Shown in pieces: positions 1 through 7,848 of a stretch of 50,676 nucleotides of DNA. Under the pieces are notes generated by a model, which saw nothing but the letters and a program-made list of their open reading frames with translations, was not told the DNA's origin and did no database searches. The first letter of the stretch is position 1. Each line of letters starts with the position of its first letter. The DNA is from Butyricicoccus pullicaecorum DSM 23266. GTDB taxonomy: Bacteria > Bacillota > Clostridia > Oscillospirales > Butyricicoccaceae. A program made the position numbers and the translations under genes. Location: assembly GCF_900167005.1 (NCBI RefSeq), contig NZ_FUXW01000016.1, forward strand, positions 1-50,676, written 5' to 3'.

Positions 1-342
1 CCTGATGCTTGGTATGCCGAAGCAGTTAACTGGGCTGTTTGGCAGGGCTATATGAGCGGCTACGGTGCGGGCAGTTTTGGTCCGAACGATGCGCTAACGC
101 GTGAGCAGCTGGTAACGGTTCTGTGGCGTTATAGCGGCAGCCCGGTGATGGGTGATTCATCTATGCTGAATACCTTCTCGGACGCTGCATTGACATCTGA
201 TTATGCGCAGCAGGCAATGATCTGGGCGTATGCGCAGGGTGTAATCAGCGGAAATGCGGATGGTACGCTCAACCCGCAAGGCACGGCAACTCGTGCTGAG
301 ATTGCACAGATGCTGATGAATTACTGTGAAAACGTCAAATAA
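1..342 (+). CDS. S-layer homology (SLH) domain protein, C-terminal fragment
   Basis: The reading frame is already open at base 1 and ends at TAA 340-342, so only the last 113 residues of a larger protein are visible. They contain two SLH-type repeats: one around G-P-N-D-A-L-T-R-E-Q-L and a second running from F-S-D-A to the T-R-A-E-I-A-Q-M-L motif. SLH repeats anchor surface proteins non-covalently to secondary cell-wall polymers (established for the family). A terminal SLH block is usual for large secreted proteins, so the missing N-terminal part probably carries a signal peptide and the functional domain, which cannot be inferred here. A good terminator follows directly. Confidence 0.88.
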   Translation, partial: PDAWYAEAVNWAVWQGYMSGYGAGSFGPNDALTREQLVTVLWRYSGSPVMGDSSMLNTFSDAALTSDYAQQAMIWAYAQGVISGNADGTLNPQGTATRAEIAQMLMNYCENVK

Positions 343-358
343 ATAACGTTCGCGTAAA

Positions 359-385
359 GGGCTGACCGTTTGGTCGGCCCTTTTT
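359..385 (+). terminator. Rho-independent terminator after the SLH gene
   Basis: A 9-bp stem (GGGCTGACC with GGTCGGCCC, one G-U pair) with a GTTT loop is followed by five T residues, 16 bases after the stop codon. Confidence 0.85.
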
Positions 386-636
386 GCAGCGCTGATTTCA
401 AGTCCAATAAATATTTATATCATGGAGAATTGCCCACAAAACCAGTCTGTTTTACAGGGGAACAATCACACAGCACATCCCTATTGTATTTCAAACAAAT
501 CTGCACATAAAAGTACATAAAAATCCTCATATACCTTCTTATTGCTATGTTATAGCACAGAAATAAGGGGGTATTTTTTTACACACAGATCAGACAGTTC
601 AATAAACAATATTTTAGAAAAAAAGGACTGTTTGAA
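386..636. other. AT-rich intergenic leader upstream of the Rep-like gene
   Basis: This stretch is clearly more AT-rich than the flanking SLH gene. It contains a perfect 6-bp inverted repeat with a 3-base spacer (TGCTAT-GTT-ATAGCA, 543-557), which could be an operator or a replication-origin element for the Rep-like protein next door; this is speculation. No further gene is visible. A modest purine-rich ribosome site (AAAAAGGA) precedes the ATG at 637. Confidence 0.3.
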
Positions 637-1779
637 ATGAGTAAGATTGTGACAAAGAAAGCACGTTTTATGTTAGAAGCAGATGGATTCTCCATCCATA
701 CATTTGAAATATCCAGAAAGCTGACAAAGAGTGAATGGAATTACTGCAAAGAGAAGCTGTATGATCAGAATAAGATTTCTCCCAAGATTTGTATTTATCA
801 AGAGTCGAAAGGTGTACATCGGGTATCACAGTATGAGAAGTATGGTCTGCGTATCACATTGGAGCACGCACACGATCAAGAGGACAGCCGCGGTTATTAT
901 GTACGCATGGTAGTCAATCCACGTAAGGTCATCGATCCGAATGCATCCTACATTGGCATTTTTCCACCTGTAAAATCTAGCATCACAGAGCTGCAAGCGG
1001 CGTTTCATGCACTTTTAGAGCAATCAGCCTTTAATGACCAACTGGATGACTATTACCTTAGTCGGGTGGATCTGTGCGTCAATATCCGCTGTGATCATAA
1101 GAAGATATTTCGCGAGGTTGTCCGTGTATTGCGAAAACTGCCCACGCCTCCAAAGTACAAGCGCGTGTCCCGCAAAGAAAAGGACAAGAAAAAGGCGAAC
1201 AAGTACAACAAGCACTACATCAAGTTTCAATGTGGTACCCATAGCCTCGTCATTTATGACAAGACTTACCAGGCAACCGAACAAGGTTTGCGGGTCGATT
1301 ATGAGGATTTACCCGAGGGTGTGCTGCGATTTGAGGTACAGTATCAGCGTTCTGTATTACGTGGATTGGAAAAGAAGCTGGGTACCGATAACCCGAGTGA
1401 ATTGTTATGGCACTTGATGCAGAAAAGTGAAAAACGTATCTGCAAGCACTTCGAGCAGTGCTTTGCTGATGTTCAGTTCTGCCAGATCGAGGAGATTGAG
1501 AAGCGGATTGTGGGTTCAAAATACGAAGATGGGACCAAGCAAATAATGCTGGAACTTGCCCATAGAATGCAGCGCAAGCAGTCGGTCGATCAGGTATTGG
1601 AGGAAATGCGATCAGAAGGCTTTTTGGTAGAAGATTTGCTCAGAAAGGTGCACAAGCTGGGGTTCAGTCCCATCCCATTGTGGAAGAATTTCTGTGCTCA
1701 GCAGATTCCCGGACCGGTGTCCTTGCTTCGGATGATTTCGGAAGGTGAGGTTGTGATTCCATACCAGAAAATAAAATAA
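637..1779 (+). CDS. Replication-initiation-type protein (phage/plasmid Rep-like)
   Basis: This 380-residue basic protein resembles replication initiators of filamentous-phage and rolling-circle plasmid type. Visible hallmarks are a R-V-D-L-C-V-N-I block near residue 145, a Lys-rich segment (about 180-195), then I-Y-D-K-T and V-L-R-F-E-V motifs (about 208-235). That order (R-x-D, then Y-D-K, then L-R-x-E) is typical of the 'phage/plasmid replication protein' families, whose members nick DNA or assist nicking. The C-terminal third is helical and unassigned. Codon use is more AT-rich than the neighbouring housekeeping genes. With the excisionase-like gene 190 bp downstream it suggests the remnant of a small mobile element; no integrase or relaxase is present. 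The exact family is uncertain. Confidence 0.55.
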   Translation: MSKIVTKKARFMLEADGFSIHTFEISRKLTKSEWNYCKEKLYDQNKISPKICIYQESKGVHRVSQYEKYGLRITLEHAHDQEDSRGYYVRMVVNPRKVIDPNASYIGIFPPVKSSITELQAAFHALLEQSAFNDQLDDYYLSRVDLCVNIRCDHKKIFREVVRVLRKLPTPPKYKRVSRKEKDKKKANKYNKHYIKFQCGTHSLVIYDKTYQATEQGLRVDYEDLPEGVLRFEVQYQRSVLRGLEKKLGTDNPSELLWHLMQKSEKRICKHFEQCFADVQFCQIEEIEKRIVGSKYEDGTKQIMLELAHRMQRKQSVDQVLEEMRSEGFLVEDLLRKVHKLGFSPIPLWKNFCAQQIPGPVSLLRMISEGEVVIPYQKIK

Positions 1780-1969
1780 TCGTGCAATCACACTGGAATT
1801 TTGCGGAAATCGCAACGAATTATAAATTCAAATGGGTAACAGTGGTATAAGGTGAATGCAGATAGTGTGCGCTGAGAACACCAGTTTTCAGGATCGTAAA
1901 TCGTGTTATCAGGACATTACTGTATGCTATAAAATGAATCTTTTTGGAATGAGATAGGAGGAAGAAGGA

Positions 1970-2140
1970 ATGAATCGTTTGCTGACTGTAAAAGAGGTTG
2001 CCGTGCTGCTCCAGACCAGCCGGGTGCAGGTGCGGCGTATGATTCAAAGCGGGGAGCTGGCTGCACTCAAAGTAGGCCGGGAGTATCGCATCCCGCTCGC
2101 AGCACTCGAGGAATTTGTGCAGGCAGCGATCTGTGAATAA
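1970..2140 (+). CDS. Excisionase-family (HTH_17) small DNA-binding protein
   Basis: A 56-residue reading frame with a strong GGAGGAAGAAGGA ribosome site immediately upstream. The sequence begins L-L-T-V-K-E-V-A-V-L-L, continues with V-R-R-M-I-Q-S-G-E-L and ends K-V-G-R-E-Y-R-I-P, the characteristic winged helix-turn-helix of the Xis/HTH_17 family. Such proteins bind DNA as directionality factors for integrases or act as small transcription regulators. An extended -10 (TGCTATAAA, 1925-1933) lies 37 bases before the ATG and a terminator follows, so it is probably its own transcript. Its position after a Rep-like gene supports a mobile-element origin, but no integrase is next to it. Confidence 0.85.
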   Translation: MNRLLTVKEVAVLLQTSRVQVRRMIQSGELAALKVGREYRIPLAALEEFVQAAICE

Positions 2141-2143
2141 TAC

Positions 2144-2175
2144 AAAAGAGACTGGCCCGAAGGTCAGCCTCTTTT
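2144..2175 (+). terminator. Rho-independent terminator after the Xis-like gene
   Basis: A 14-base arm AAAAGAGACTGGCC faces GGTCAGCCTCTTTT across a CGAA loop (one bulged base), beginning 4 bases after the stop. The A/T ends make it usable in both directions. Confidence 0.8.
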
Positions 2176-2263
2176 CCTGTTGTTCCAGCATCATGCAAAG
2201 ATACAGAATCATCACTTTTCGACGCGATACACGACGATTTTACAGCAAATCATCGGATATGTA

Positions 2264-2437
2264 TCACCAACCCTGCCGTTTCGACAGATCAAGCATACCG
2301 AAGCAGAAGGCCTCCCACCATGTCAATGTGGTCTGTGACGGATCGCCCTCGCGGATGCGCATGGTCCGTCGGATCTCCTTGGGGATGACCACGCGGCCGA
2401 GGTCATCAATACGGCGTACAATGCCGGTTGCTTTCAT
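2264..2437 (-). pseudogene. Truncated AbrB/SpoVT-type transition regulator
   Basis: Translation from ATG 2437 (AGGAGATCC ribosome site at 2442-2450) gives a textbook AbrB/SpoVT swapped-hairpin N-terminus: M-K-A-T-G-I-V-R-R-I-D-D-L-G-R-V-V-I-P-K, then E-I-R-R-T-M-R-I-R-E-G-D-P. After residue 33 the expected strand (usually L-E-I-F-x-D-x-x-G-E-V) is replaced by an unrelated Trp/Phe-rich tail ending at residue 57. A different frame across 2287-2330 reads D-H-I-D-M-V-G-G-L-L-L-R-Y-A, a possible degraded continuation, so a frameshift is likely. The family controls sporulation and transition-state genes; this copy probably does not fold properly, although the dimerising N-terminal half is almost complete. 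Confidence 0.55.
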
Positions 2438-2450
2438 ATTTGGATCTCCT

Positions 2451-2870
2451 CCCAGAATCGGAATGTTCTTTACAAAGATTGTGATGGTAGTATTTGCACG
2501 GAGACAGCAAATATGTAAACGGCGGAACGAGGCGGGATTGACAAAAAACGGAAGGCGCGAAAAATGCTGGAAATATGGATGGTGTCCACGGATGGACGCA
2601 GTGTACACGGACGGCGGTCAGGCGAGGCGGCTGTCTACGAGCGGGAAGAGATACATTTTTGCGGGCGCGGCGCAAAAAAATCGGCCTGTTGTGCCTGTTG
2701 AGCGATGAAACAGAAAATATTTTTGAGTAGAGCAGAAACAACCAAAAAAATTGCGGTAAATTAAAAATTGCCCGAAAGAGTGCGTTCTGTTTCAATGTCA
2801 GATTGACGAAAAGTGCTAATATTTTAGTGGGTAAAACTGTGAAAGCGACGAAAGTATAAAAAAGGAGAAA
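2451..2870. other. Gene-poor intergenic stretch upstream of livJ
   Basis: About 420 bases without a convincing gene. A TTGACA occurs at 2538-2543 on the plus strand but no -10 at a suitable distance was found. Reading frames on either strand have no ribosome site and no recognisable motif. The right part (after 2750) is AT-rich and grades into the promoter of the transporter operon. Confidence 0.5.
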
Positions 2871-2875
2871 AAACA

Positions 2876-2905
2876 TTATACATTTATAGAAAACAGGTGT
2901 ATAAT
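2876..2905 (+). promoter_or_regulatory. Likely promoter of the liv operon
   Basis: A perfect -10 TATAAT (2900-2905) is preceded at 18 bp by a weak -35 TTATAC (2876-2881). The -10 context GGTGTATAATA is also seen at the arg operon promoter. The transcript would start about 70 bases before the livJ ATG. Confidence 0.5.
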
Positions 2906-2983
2906 ACAAGAAAGTTGTTCCATAAGGACAGATGTATTTCTGCTGGGGACGGCTGAACGCATCACCTAATGAGGGAGGATACT

Positions 2984-4162
2984 ATGATGAAAAAGGCACT
3001 GAGTCTGTTCCTCGCGGCTGCGATGTGTGCTGGCATGCTGGCTGGCTGCGGCGGCGGTGCAGACACGAATGAGGCAACCAATGGCGACTCCGGCGAGAGC
3101 ACTGCGGCAGCATTCAAGATTGGCGGCACCGGCCCGCTGACCGGCGACGCTGCAATTTACGGCAACGCAGTTAAGAACGGCGCACAGCTGGCAGTTGACG
3201 AGATCAACGCAGAGGGCGGCGTACAGTTCGAGCTCAAGATGGAAGACGATGAGAACGATCCTGAAAAGGCCGTTTCCGCATACAACGCACTCAAGGACTG
3301 GGGCGTACAGCTGTCCCTGAGCTCGGTTACCAGTAAGCCGGCTGAGGCGACCGCAACCGAGAACTTTGCAGACCGTATCTTTGCTCTGACCCCGTCGGCA
3401 TCTTCGACCGCGGTCACCGAGGGCAAGGACAATGTGTTCCAGATGTGCTTCGCAGACCCCAACCAGGGTACTGCATCGGCAGAGTACATCGCCGACAACC
3501 AGCTGGGCACCAAGATCGCAGTGATCTACAAGAACGACGATGTTTACTCCTCGGGTATCTACGAGAAGTTCAAGGCAGAGGCTGAGACCAAGGGCCTGAA
3601 CATCGTTTCGACCACCACCTTCACTTCCTCCAGCGCAACCGACTTCTCGGTACAGCTGGGCGAGGCTAAGGCAGCTGGTGCAGACCTGCTGTTCCTGCCG
3701 ATCTACTACCAGCCCGCATCTCTCATCCTGCAGCAGGCTAAGAGCATGGGTTATGCGCCCAAGTTCTTCGGCGTAGACGGCATGGACGGTATCCTGACGC
3801 TCGAGGGCTTCGATACCTCTCTGGCAGAGGGCGTTATGCTGCTGACTCCGTTTAACGCGGACGCAGAGGATGAGAAGACCCAGTCTTTCGTTACCAAGTA
3901 CAAGGAACAGTTCGGCGATGTACCGAACCAGTTCGCAGCAGACGCATACGACTGCGTCTACGCATACAAGGCAGCCATCGAGGCATCGGGCGCAACGCCT
4001 GACATGTCGGCTGAGGAGCTGTGCGACCTGATGATTCAGACCTTCCCGACTCTGACCTTTGACGGTCTGACCGGTGAGGGCGTGACCTGGGATTCGACCG
4101 GTGCGGTCTCCAAGAGCCCCAAGGGCATGGTCATCCAAAACGGCGCTTATGTCGGTATGTAA
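2984..4162 (+). CDS. livJ: Branched-chain amino-acid-type ABC transporter substrate-binding lipoprotein
   Basis: This 392-residue lipoprotein is the extracellular receptor of the importer encoded downstream. ATG 2984 is chosen over an in-frame codon at 2969 because GGGAGG (2973-2978) is correctly spaced and the protein then begins M-M-K-K-A-L-S-L-F-L with lipobox L-A-G-C (Cys22), followed by a Gly- and Ser/Thr-rich linker. The mature part starts F-K-I-G-G-T-G-P-L-T-G and continues with the two-lobe periplasmic-binding-protein type I fold, as in LivJ/Leu-Ile-Val binding proteins (family knowledge). The ligand is probably a branched-chain or related amino acid, but the sequence alone does not fix it. 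The operon has its own promoter and a hairpin between this gene and livH. Confidence 0.93.
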   Translation: MMKKALSLFLAAAMCAGMLAGCGGGADTNEATNGDSGESTAAAFKIGGTGPLTGDAAIYGNAVKNGAQLAVDEINAEGGVQFELKMEDDENDPEKAVSAYNALKDWGVQLSLSSVTSKPAEATATENFADRIFALTPSASSTAVTEGKDNVFQMCFADPNQGTASAEYIADNQLGTKIAVIYKNDDVYSSGIYEKFKAEAETKGLNIVSTTTFTSSSATDFSVQLGEAKAAGADLLFLPIYYQPASLILQQAKSMGYAPKFFGVDGMDGILTLEGFDTSLAEGVMLLTPFNADAEDEKTQSFVTKYKEQFGDVPNQFAADAYDCVYAYKAAIEASGATPDMSAEELCDLMIQTFPTLTFDGLTGEGVTWDSTGAVSKSPKGMVIQNGAYVGM

Positions 4163-4190
4163 AGCCAGAAAGTAAGAATGTACGAAATCC

Positions 4191-4242
4191 GCAGGGGAGG
4201 CAGCCGGCAGCATCAGCGCCCGGCGCTCCCCTGCGCTTTTTT
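4191..4242 (+). terminator. Intra-operon terminator between livJ and livH
   Basis: Outer arms GCAGGGGAG and CTCCCCTGC enclose a GC-rich internal region and are followed by GCTTTTTTG. It sits 28 bases after the livJ stop and before livH. A partial terminator here would make the binding protein more abundant than the membrane and ATPase subunits, a common arrangement in ABC importers (inference). Confidence 0.7.
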
Positions 4243-4334
4243 GTTCCGCCTATGGTGCGGGGCGACGGCTCGCACGCTCGAACCTCCGCCCTGCATCATC
4301 GGCCATCCACTAGAGAAAGAATGAGGTGTATCGC

Positions 4335-5216
4335 ATGACTTTCTTATCCTATCTGATCAGCGGTATCAGTTTGGGCAGCGTCTACGCAATCATCGCGCTG
4401 GGGTACACGATGGTTTACGGCATCGCAAAGATGCTGAACTTCGCGCACGGCGACGTCATCATGGTAGGCGCATACATATCCTTCTGTACGACGAGTTATC
4501 TCGGCCTGTCGCCGCTCGTATCCGTCCTGCTGGCCATCGTGGTCTGTACGGTTCTGGGCATCGTCATCGAGCGTCTGGCCTACAAACCGCTGCGTCAGGC
4601 GCCCGCGCTGGCCGTCCTGATTACTGCAATCGGTGTGTCGTACTTCCTCCAGAATGCAGCACTGCTCATCTGGGGTTCGAGCTCCAAGACCTTCTCGTCG
4701 GTTGTCGGTGACTGGTCGATCAAGCTCTTTAACGATCAGCTGACCATCACCGGTGTCACCATCGTCACCGTTCTGGCTTGTGTCGTCATCATGGTCGCTC
4801 TGACCCTGTTTACCACCAAGACCAAGCTCGGTACCGCTATGCGTGCGGTGTCCGAGGACAAGGGCGCAGCCCAGCTCATGGGCATCAGCGTAAACTCCAC
4901 CATCTCGCTGACCTTCGCCATCGGCTCTGGCCTAGCTGCGATTGCAGGCGTTCTGCTGTGCTCGGCTTACCCGATGCTCATGCCGACCACCGGCTCCATG
5001 CCCGGCATCAAGGCATTCACCGCAGCCGTTTTCGGCGGTATCGGCTCCATCCCGGGCGCAATGATCGGCGGCATCCTGCTGGGCATCATCGAGATCTTCG
5101 CCAAGGCGTATATCTCCACCCAGCTGTCGGACGCTGTGGTCTTCGCCGTCCTGATCGTCGTCCTGCTCGTCAAGCCTGACGGCCTGCTGGGCAAGCGCGT
5201 GAGTGAGAAAGTGTGA
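4335..5216 (+). CDS. livH: Branched-chain amino-acid ABC transporter permease LivH
   Basis: A 293-residue polytopic membrane protein with about eight hydrophobic segments. The N-terminal G-I-S-L-G-S-V-Y-A-I-I-A-L-G-Y-T and the following M-L-N-F-A-H-G-D motif are signatures of LivH. The F-G-G-I-G-S-I-P-G-A-M-I-G-G segment (about residues 235-250) corresponds to the conserved cytoplasmic coupling region. ATG 4335 is preferred over GTG 4326 because GAGGTG (4323-4328) is then properly spaced. It pairs with LivM to form the channel and is fed by LivJ. The gene ends 10 bases before livM, so translation is probably coupled. Confidence 0.94.
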   Translation: MTFLSYLISGISLGSVYAIIALGYTMVYGIAKMLNFAHGDVIMVGAYISFCTTSYLGLSPLVSVLLAIVVCTVLGIVIERLAYKPLRQAPALAVLITAIGVSYFLQNAALLIWGSSSKTFSSVVGDWSIKLFNDQLTITGVTIVTVLACVVIMVALTLFTTKTKLGTAMRAVSEDKGAAQLMGISVNSTISLTFAIGSGLAAIAGVLLCSAYPMLMPTTGSMPGIKAFTAAVFGGIGSIPGAMIGGILLGIIEIFAKAYISTQLSDAVVFAVLIVVLLVKPDGLLGKRVSEKV

Positions 5217-5226
5217 GGTGAGCCAG

Positions 5227-6291
5227 ATGAAACAGTCCAAAAATCTGCTGGCAGGCAAGCGCGATACCCTGATCTCGTTTGGTATCGTCATTGTCGCCTT
5301 CATTGTTGTTCAAATCATGATCATGACCGGCAACATCTCGTCGTCGCTCAAGGGTCAGCTGGTACCGATCTGTGCCTATATCGTCATGGCAGTCTCGCTC
5401 AACCTGACCGTCGGTATTCTGGGTGAGCTGTCGCTCGGCCACGCGGGCTTTATGTCGGTCGGCGCGTTCGCGGGCATTGTTGCCACGACCAGCCTGGCTG
5501 AGACCATTCCCGCAGCACCGCTGCGTCTGGCGATCGCTATGGTCATCGGTGCTGTCTGCGCTGCCATCGCGGGTGTCATCGTCGGCGTGCCGGTTCTGCG
5601 CCTCAAGGGCGACTACCTCGCCATCGTTACTTTGGCATTCGGTGAGATTATCAAGAATATTGTTGGTGTTCTGTACATCGGCCGCGACAGCAGCGGCCTG
5701 CACTTTAGCCTCATCGAGCAGAAGTTTGAGCTGGCTGAGGGCGGTAAGATGATTATCAACGGCCCCATGGGTGTCAGCGGTGTCACCAAGATTTCCTCGT
5801 TCACCGCGGGCTTTGTGCTCATCCTCATCACGCTTTTTATCATCCTCAATCTGGTACATAGCCGCACCGGCCGTGCCATCATGTCGGTACGCGACAACAA
5901 GATCGCAGCCGAGAGCATCGGTATCTCGGTCACCCGCTATAAGCTGCTGGCCTTCGTCATCTCGGCAGCATTTGCCGGTATGGCAGGTACGCTGTACGCC
6001 ATGAACTTCTCGACCGTCACCGCGGCAAAGTTCGACTTTAACACCTCGATCCTCATTCTGGTCTTTGTCGTTCTGGGCGGCCTGGGCAATATCTGGGGTT
6101 CGATCATCGCGGCAGCCCTGCTGACCGTTCTGCCCGAGCTGCTGCGTGCGGTCAACGACTACCGTATGCTCATTTACGCAATCCTGCTGATTGTCATGAT
6201 GATCTTCAACAACTCGGGTGTGAAGGAACGTCTGATGGAAAAGCGTGCGGCACGCCGCGCAGCAAAGCAGGTAAGTAAGGAGGGGCTCTGA
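5227..6291 (+). CDS. livM: Branched-chain amino-acid ABC transporter permease LivM
   Basis: A 354-residue membrane protein, the second permease of the importer. The family motif G-E-L-S-L-G-H-A-G-F-M-S-V-G-A lies near residue 70 and the coupling motif V-V-L-G-G-L-G-N-I-W-G-S near residue 285. The C-terminus is basic (K-R-A-A-R-R-A-A-K). ATG 5227 follows the ribosome site GAGGTGAG, which overlaps the end of livH. The gene ends one base before livG, consistent with a tight livH-livM-livG-livF transcription unit. Confidence 0.94.
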   Translation: MKQSKNLLAGKRDTLISFGIVIVAFIVVQIMIMTGNISSSLKGQLVPICAYIVMAVSLNLTVGILGELSLGHAGFMSVGAFAGIVATTSLAETIPAAPLRLAIAMVIGAVCAAIAGVIVGVPVLRLKGDYLAIVTLAFGEIIKNIVGVLYIGRDSSGLHFSLIEQKFELAEGGKMIINGPMGVSGVTKISSFTAGFVLILITLFIILNLVHSRTGRAIMSVRDNKIAAESIGISVTRYKLLAFVISAAFAGMAGTLYAMNFSTVTAAKFDFNTSILILVFVVLGGLGNIWGSIIAAALLTVLPELLRAVNDYRMLIYAILLIVMMIFNNSGVKERLMEKRAARRAAKQVSKEGL

Positions 6292-6292
6292 T

Positions 6293-7051
6293 ATGGCAAT
6301 GCTCGAAGTAACCAAGCTGGGCATCTCGTTCGGCGGCCTGCGTGCTGTTGACGAGCTGTCCATGAAGATTGAAAAGGGCGGACTGGTCGGTCTGATCGGC
6401 CCGAACGGCGCGGGCAAGACCACGGCGTTCAACATGCTGACCGGCGTGTACCGTCCGACCGACGGCGGTATCCGCCTGGACGGTCAGAACCTCGTCGGCA
6501 AGAAGCCGCACGAGATCTGCAAGATGGGCGTTGCCCGTACCTTCCAGAACATCCGTCTGTTCCCCAAGCTGACCGTGCTGGATAACGTCAAGGTCGGCCT
6601 GCACAATCAGGTTGGATACAGCCTGATCGAGAGCATGCTGCACCTGGGCAGCTACCGCAAGAAGGAGCAGGAGATGGACCGCCGCGCACTGGAGATTTTG
6701 AAGGTGTTCGACCTCGACCGCGAGGCGGGCAACCTGGCGGCAAACCTGCCGTACGGCAAACAGCGCAAGCTGGAGATCGCACGCGCACTGGCGACCGATC
6801 CCAAGCTGCTGCTGCTCGACGAGCCGGCAGCGGGCATGAACCCCAACGAGACCGGTGAGCTGATGGACACCATCCGTCTGGTACGTGAAAAGTACGGCGT
6901 GACCATCCTGCTGATCGAACACGATATGAAGCTGGTTCAGGGTATCTGTGAGTATCTGTACGTCCTGAACTTCGGCAAGCTGCTCGCCGAGGGTACGCCC
7001 AAAGAGGTACTCAACGACCCGGCGGTCATCAAGGCCTATCTGGGCGACTAA
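6293..7051 (+). CDS. livG: Branched-chain amino-acid ABC transporter ATP-binding protein LivG
   Basis: A 252-residue ABC ATPase. The Walker A G-P-N-G-A-G-K-T is at 36-43, the signature region is the LivG-type L-P-Y-G-K-Q (152-157) instead of LSGGQ, and Walker B L-L-L-L-D-E-P is at 173-179, followed by the switch His in I-E-H-D-M. The atypical signature is normal for LivG. The ribosome site GGAGGGG lies inside the end of livM. It drives import together with LivF as a heterodimer under the LivHM channel. Confidence 0.95.
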   Translation: MAMLEVTKLGISFGGLRAVDELSMKIEKGGLVGLIGPNGAGKTTAFNMLTGVYRPTDGGIRLDGQNLVGKKPHEICKMGVARTFQNIRLFPKLTVLDNVKVGLHNQVGYSLIESMLHLGSYRKKEQEMDRRALEILKVFDLDREAGNLAANLPYGKQRKLEIARALATDPKLLLLDEPAAGMNPNETGELMDTIRLVREKYGVTILLIEHDMKLVQGICEYLYVLNFGKLLAEGTPKEVLNDPAVIKAYLGD

Positions 7052-7067
7052 AGGAGGGCTTTTACGC

Positions 7068-7778
7068 ATGGCAATGCTTACGGTAGAAAATTTAAACGTA
7101 TATTACGGCATGATCCACGCGCTCAAGGACGTGTCGTTTGAGGTCAATCAGGGTGAGATCGTCGCCCTGATCGGCGCCAACGGCGCGGGCAAGACCACCA
7201 CCCTGCACACGGTCAGCGGCATGCTGCCGGCGAAGTCTGGCTCGGTCAAGTTCGAGGGCAAGGAGATCATCAAGACCCCGGGTCACCAGATCGTCAGCCT
7301 GGGCATGTCCCACGTACCCGAAGGCCGCCGCGTGTTCGCCGGTCTGTCGGTTTACGAGAACCTCAAGATGGGTGCGTACACCCGCAAGGACAAGAAGGAG
7401 ATCGCAGACACGCTGGAAATGGTTTATACCCGTTTCCCGCGCCTCAAGGAGCGTACCCGCCAGCTGGCTGGTACCCTGTCGGGCGGCGAACAGCAGATGC
7501 TTGCAATGGGCCGTGCGCTCATGGCACATCCCAAGATCATCCTCATGGACGAGCCGTCCATGGGTCTGTCCCCGCTGTTTGTCAGCGAGATCTTCAAGAT
7601 CATCGAGGAGATCAACAAGCAGGGCGTTACCGTTTTGCTGGTCGAGCAGAACGCAAAGAAGGCGCTGTCCATTGCAAACCGCGCTTATGTCCTTGAGACC
7701 GGTAAGATCGTCAAGGAAGGCAACGCACGCGACCTGCTCAACGATGAATCCATCAAGAAGGCATACCTGGGCGAGTAA
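7068..7778 (+). CDS. livF: Branched-chain amino-acid ABC transporter ATP-binding protein LivF
   Basis: A 236-residue ABC ATPase with Walker A G-A-N-G-A-G-K-T (36-43), a canonical signature L-S-G-G-E-Q (137-142), Walker B I-I-L-M-D-E-P, and V-E-Q-N, the LivF-type switch region in which Gln replaces the usual His. Ribosome site AAAGGAGGG lies 16 bases after livG. It is the last gene of the liv operon; no terminator hairpin is evident before the next promoter at 7785. Confidence 0.95.
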   Translation: MAMLTVENLNVYYGMIHALKDVSFEVNQGEIVALIGANGAGKTTTLHTVSGMLPAKSGSVKFEGKEIIKTPGHQIVSLGMSHVPEGRRVFAGLSVYENLKMGAYTRKDKKEIADTLEMVYTRFPRLKERTRQLAGTLSGGEQQMLAMGRALMAHPKIILMDEPSMGLSPLFVSEIFKIIEEINKQGVTVLLVEQNAKKALSIANRAYVLETGKIVKEGNARDLLNDESIKKAYLGE

Positions 7779-7784
7779 TCCGCC

Positions 7785-7813
7785 TTGCACCGAGGCTTTG
7801 ACCCTGTTACAAT
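7785..7813 (+). promoter_or_regulatory. Promoter of the cytidylate-kinase-like gene
   Basis: TTGCAC (7785-7790) and TACAAT (7808-7813) are separated by 17 bp, followed by a short leader with ribosome site AAAGGGGG before ATG 7849. It lies immediately after livF. Confidence 0.65.
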
Positions 7814-7848
7814 AAAGGGTAGGATAAACCAAAGGGGGCGTTATCTCT

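Noticed and set aside
2538-2543. TTGACA upstream of livJ as its -35
   Set aside because: No -10-like hexamer lies 15-19 bp downstream; the TATAAT at 2900 is a better candidate.
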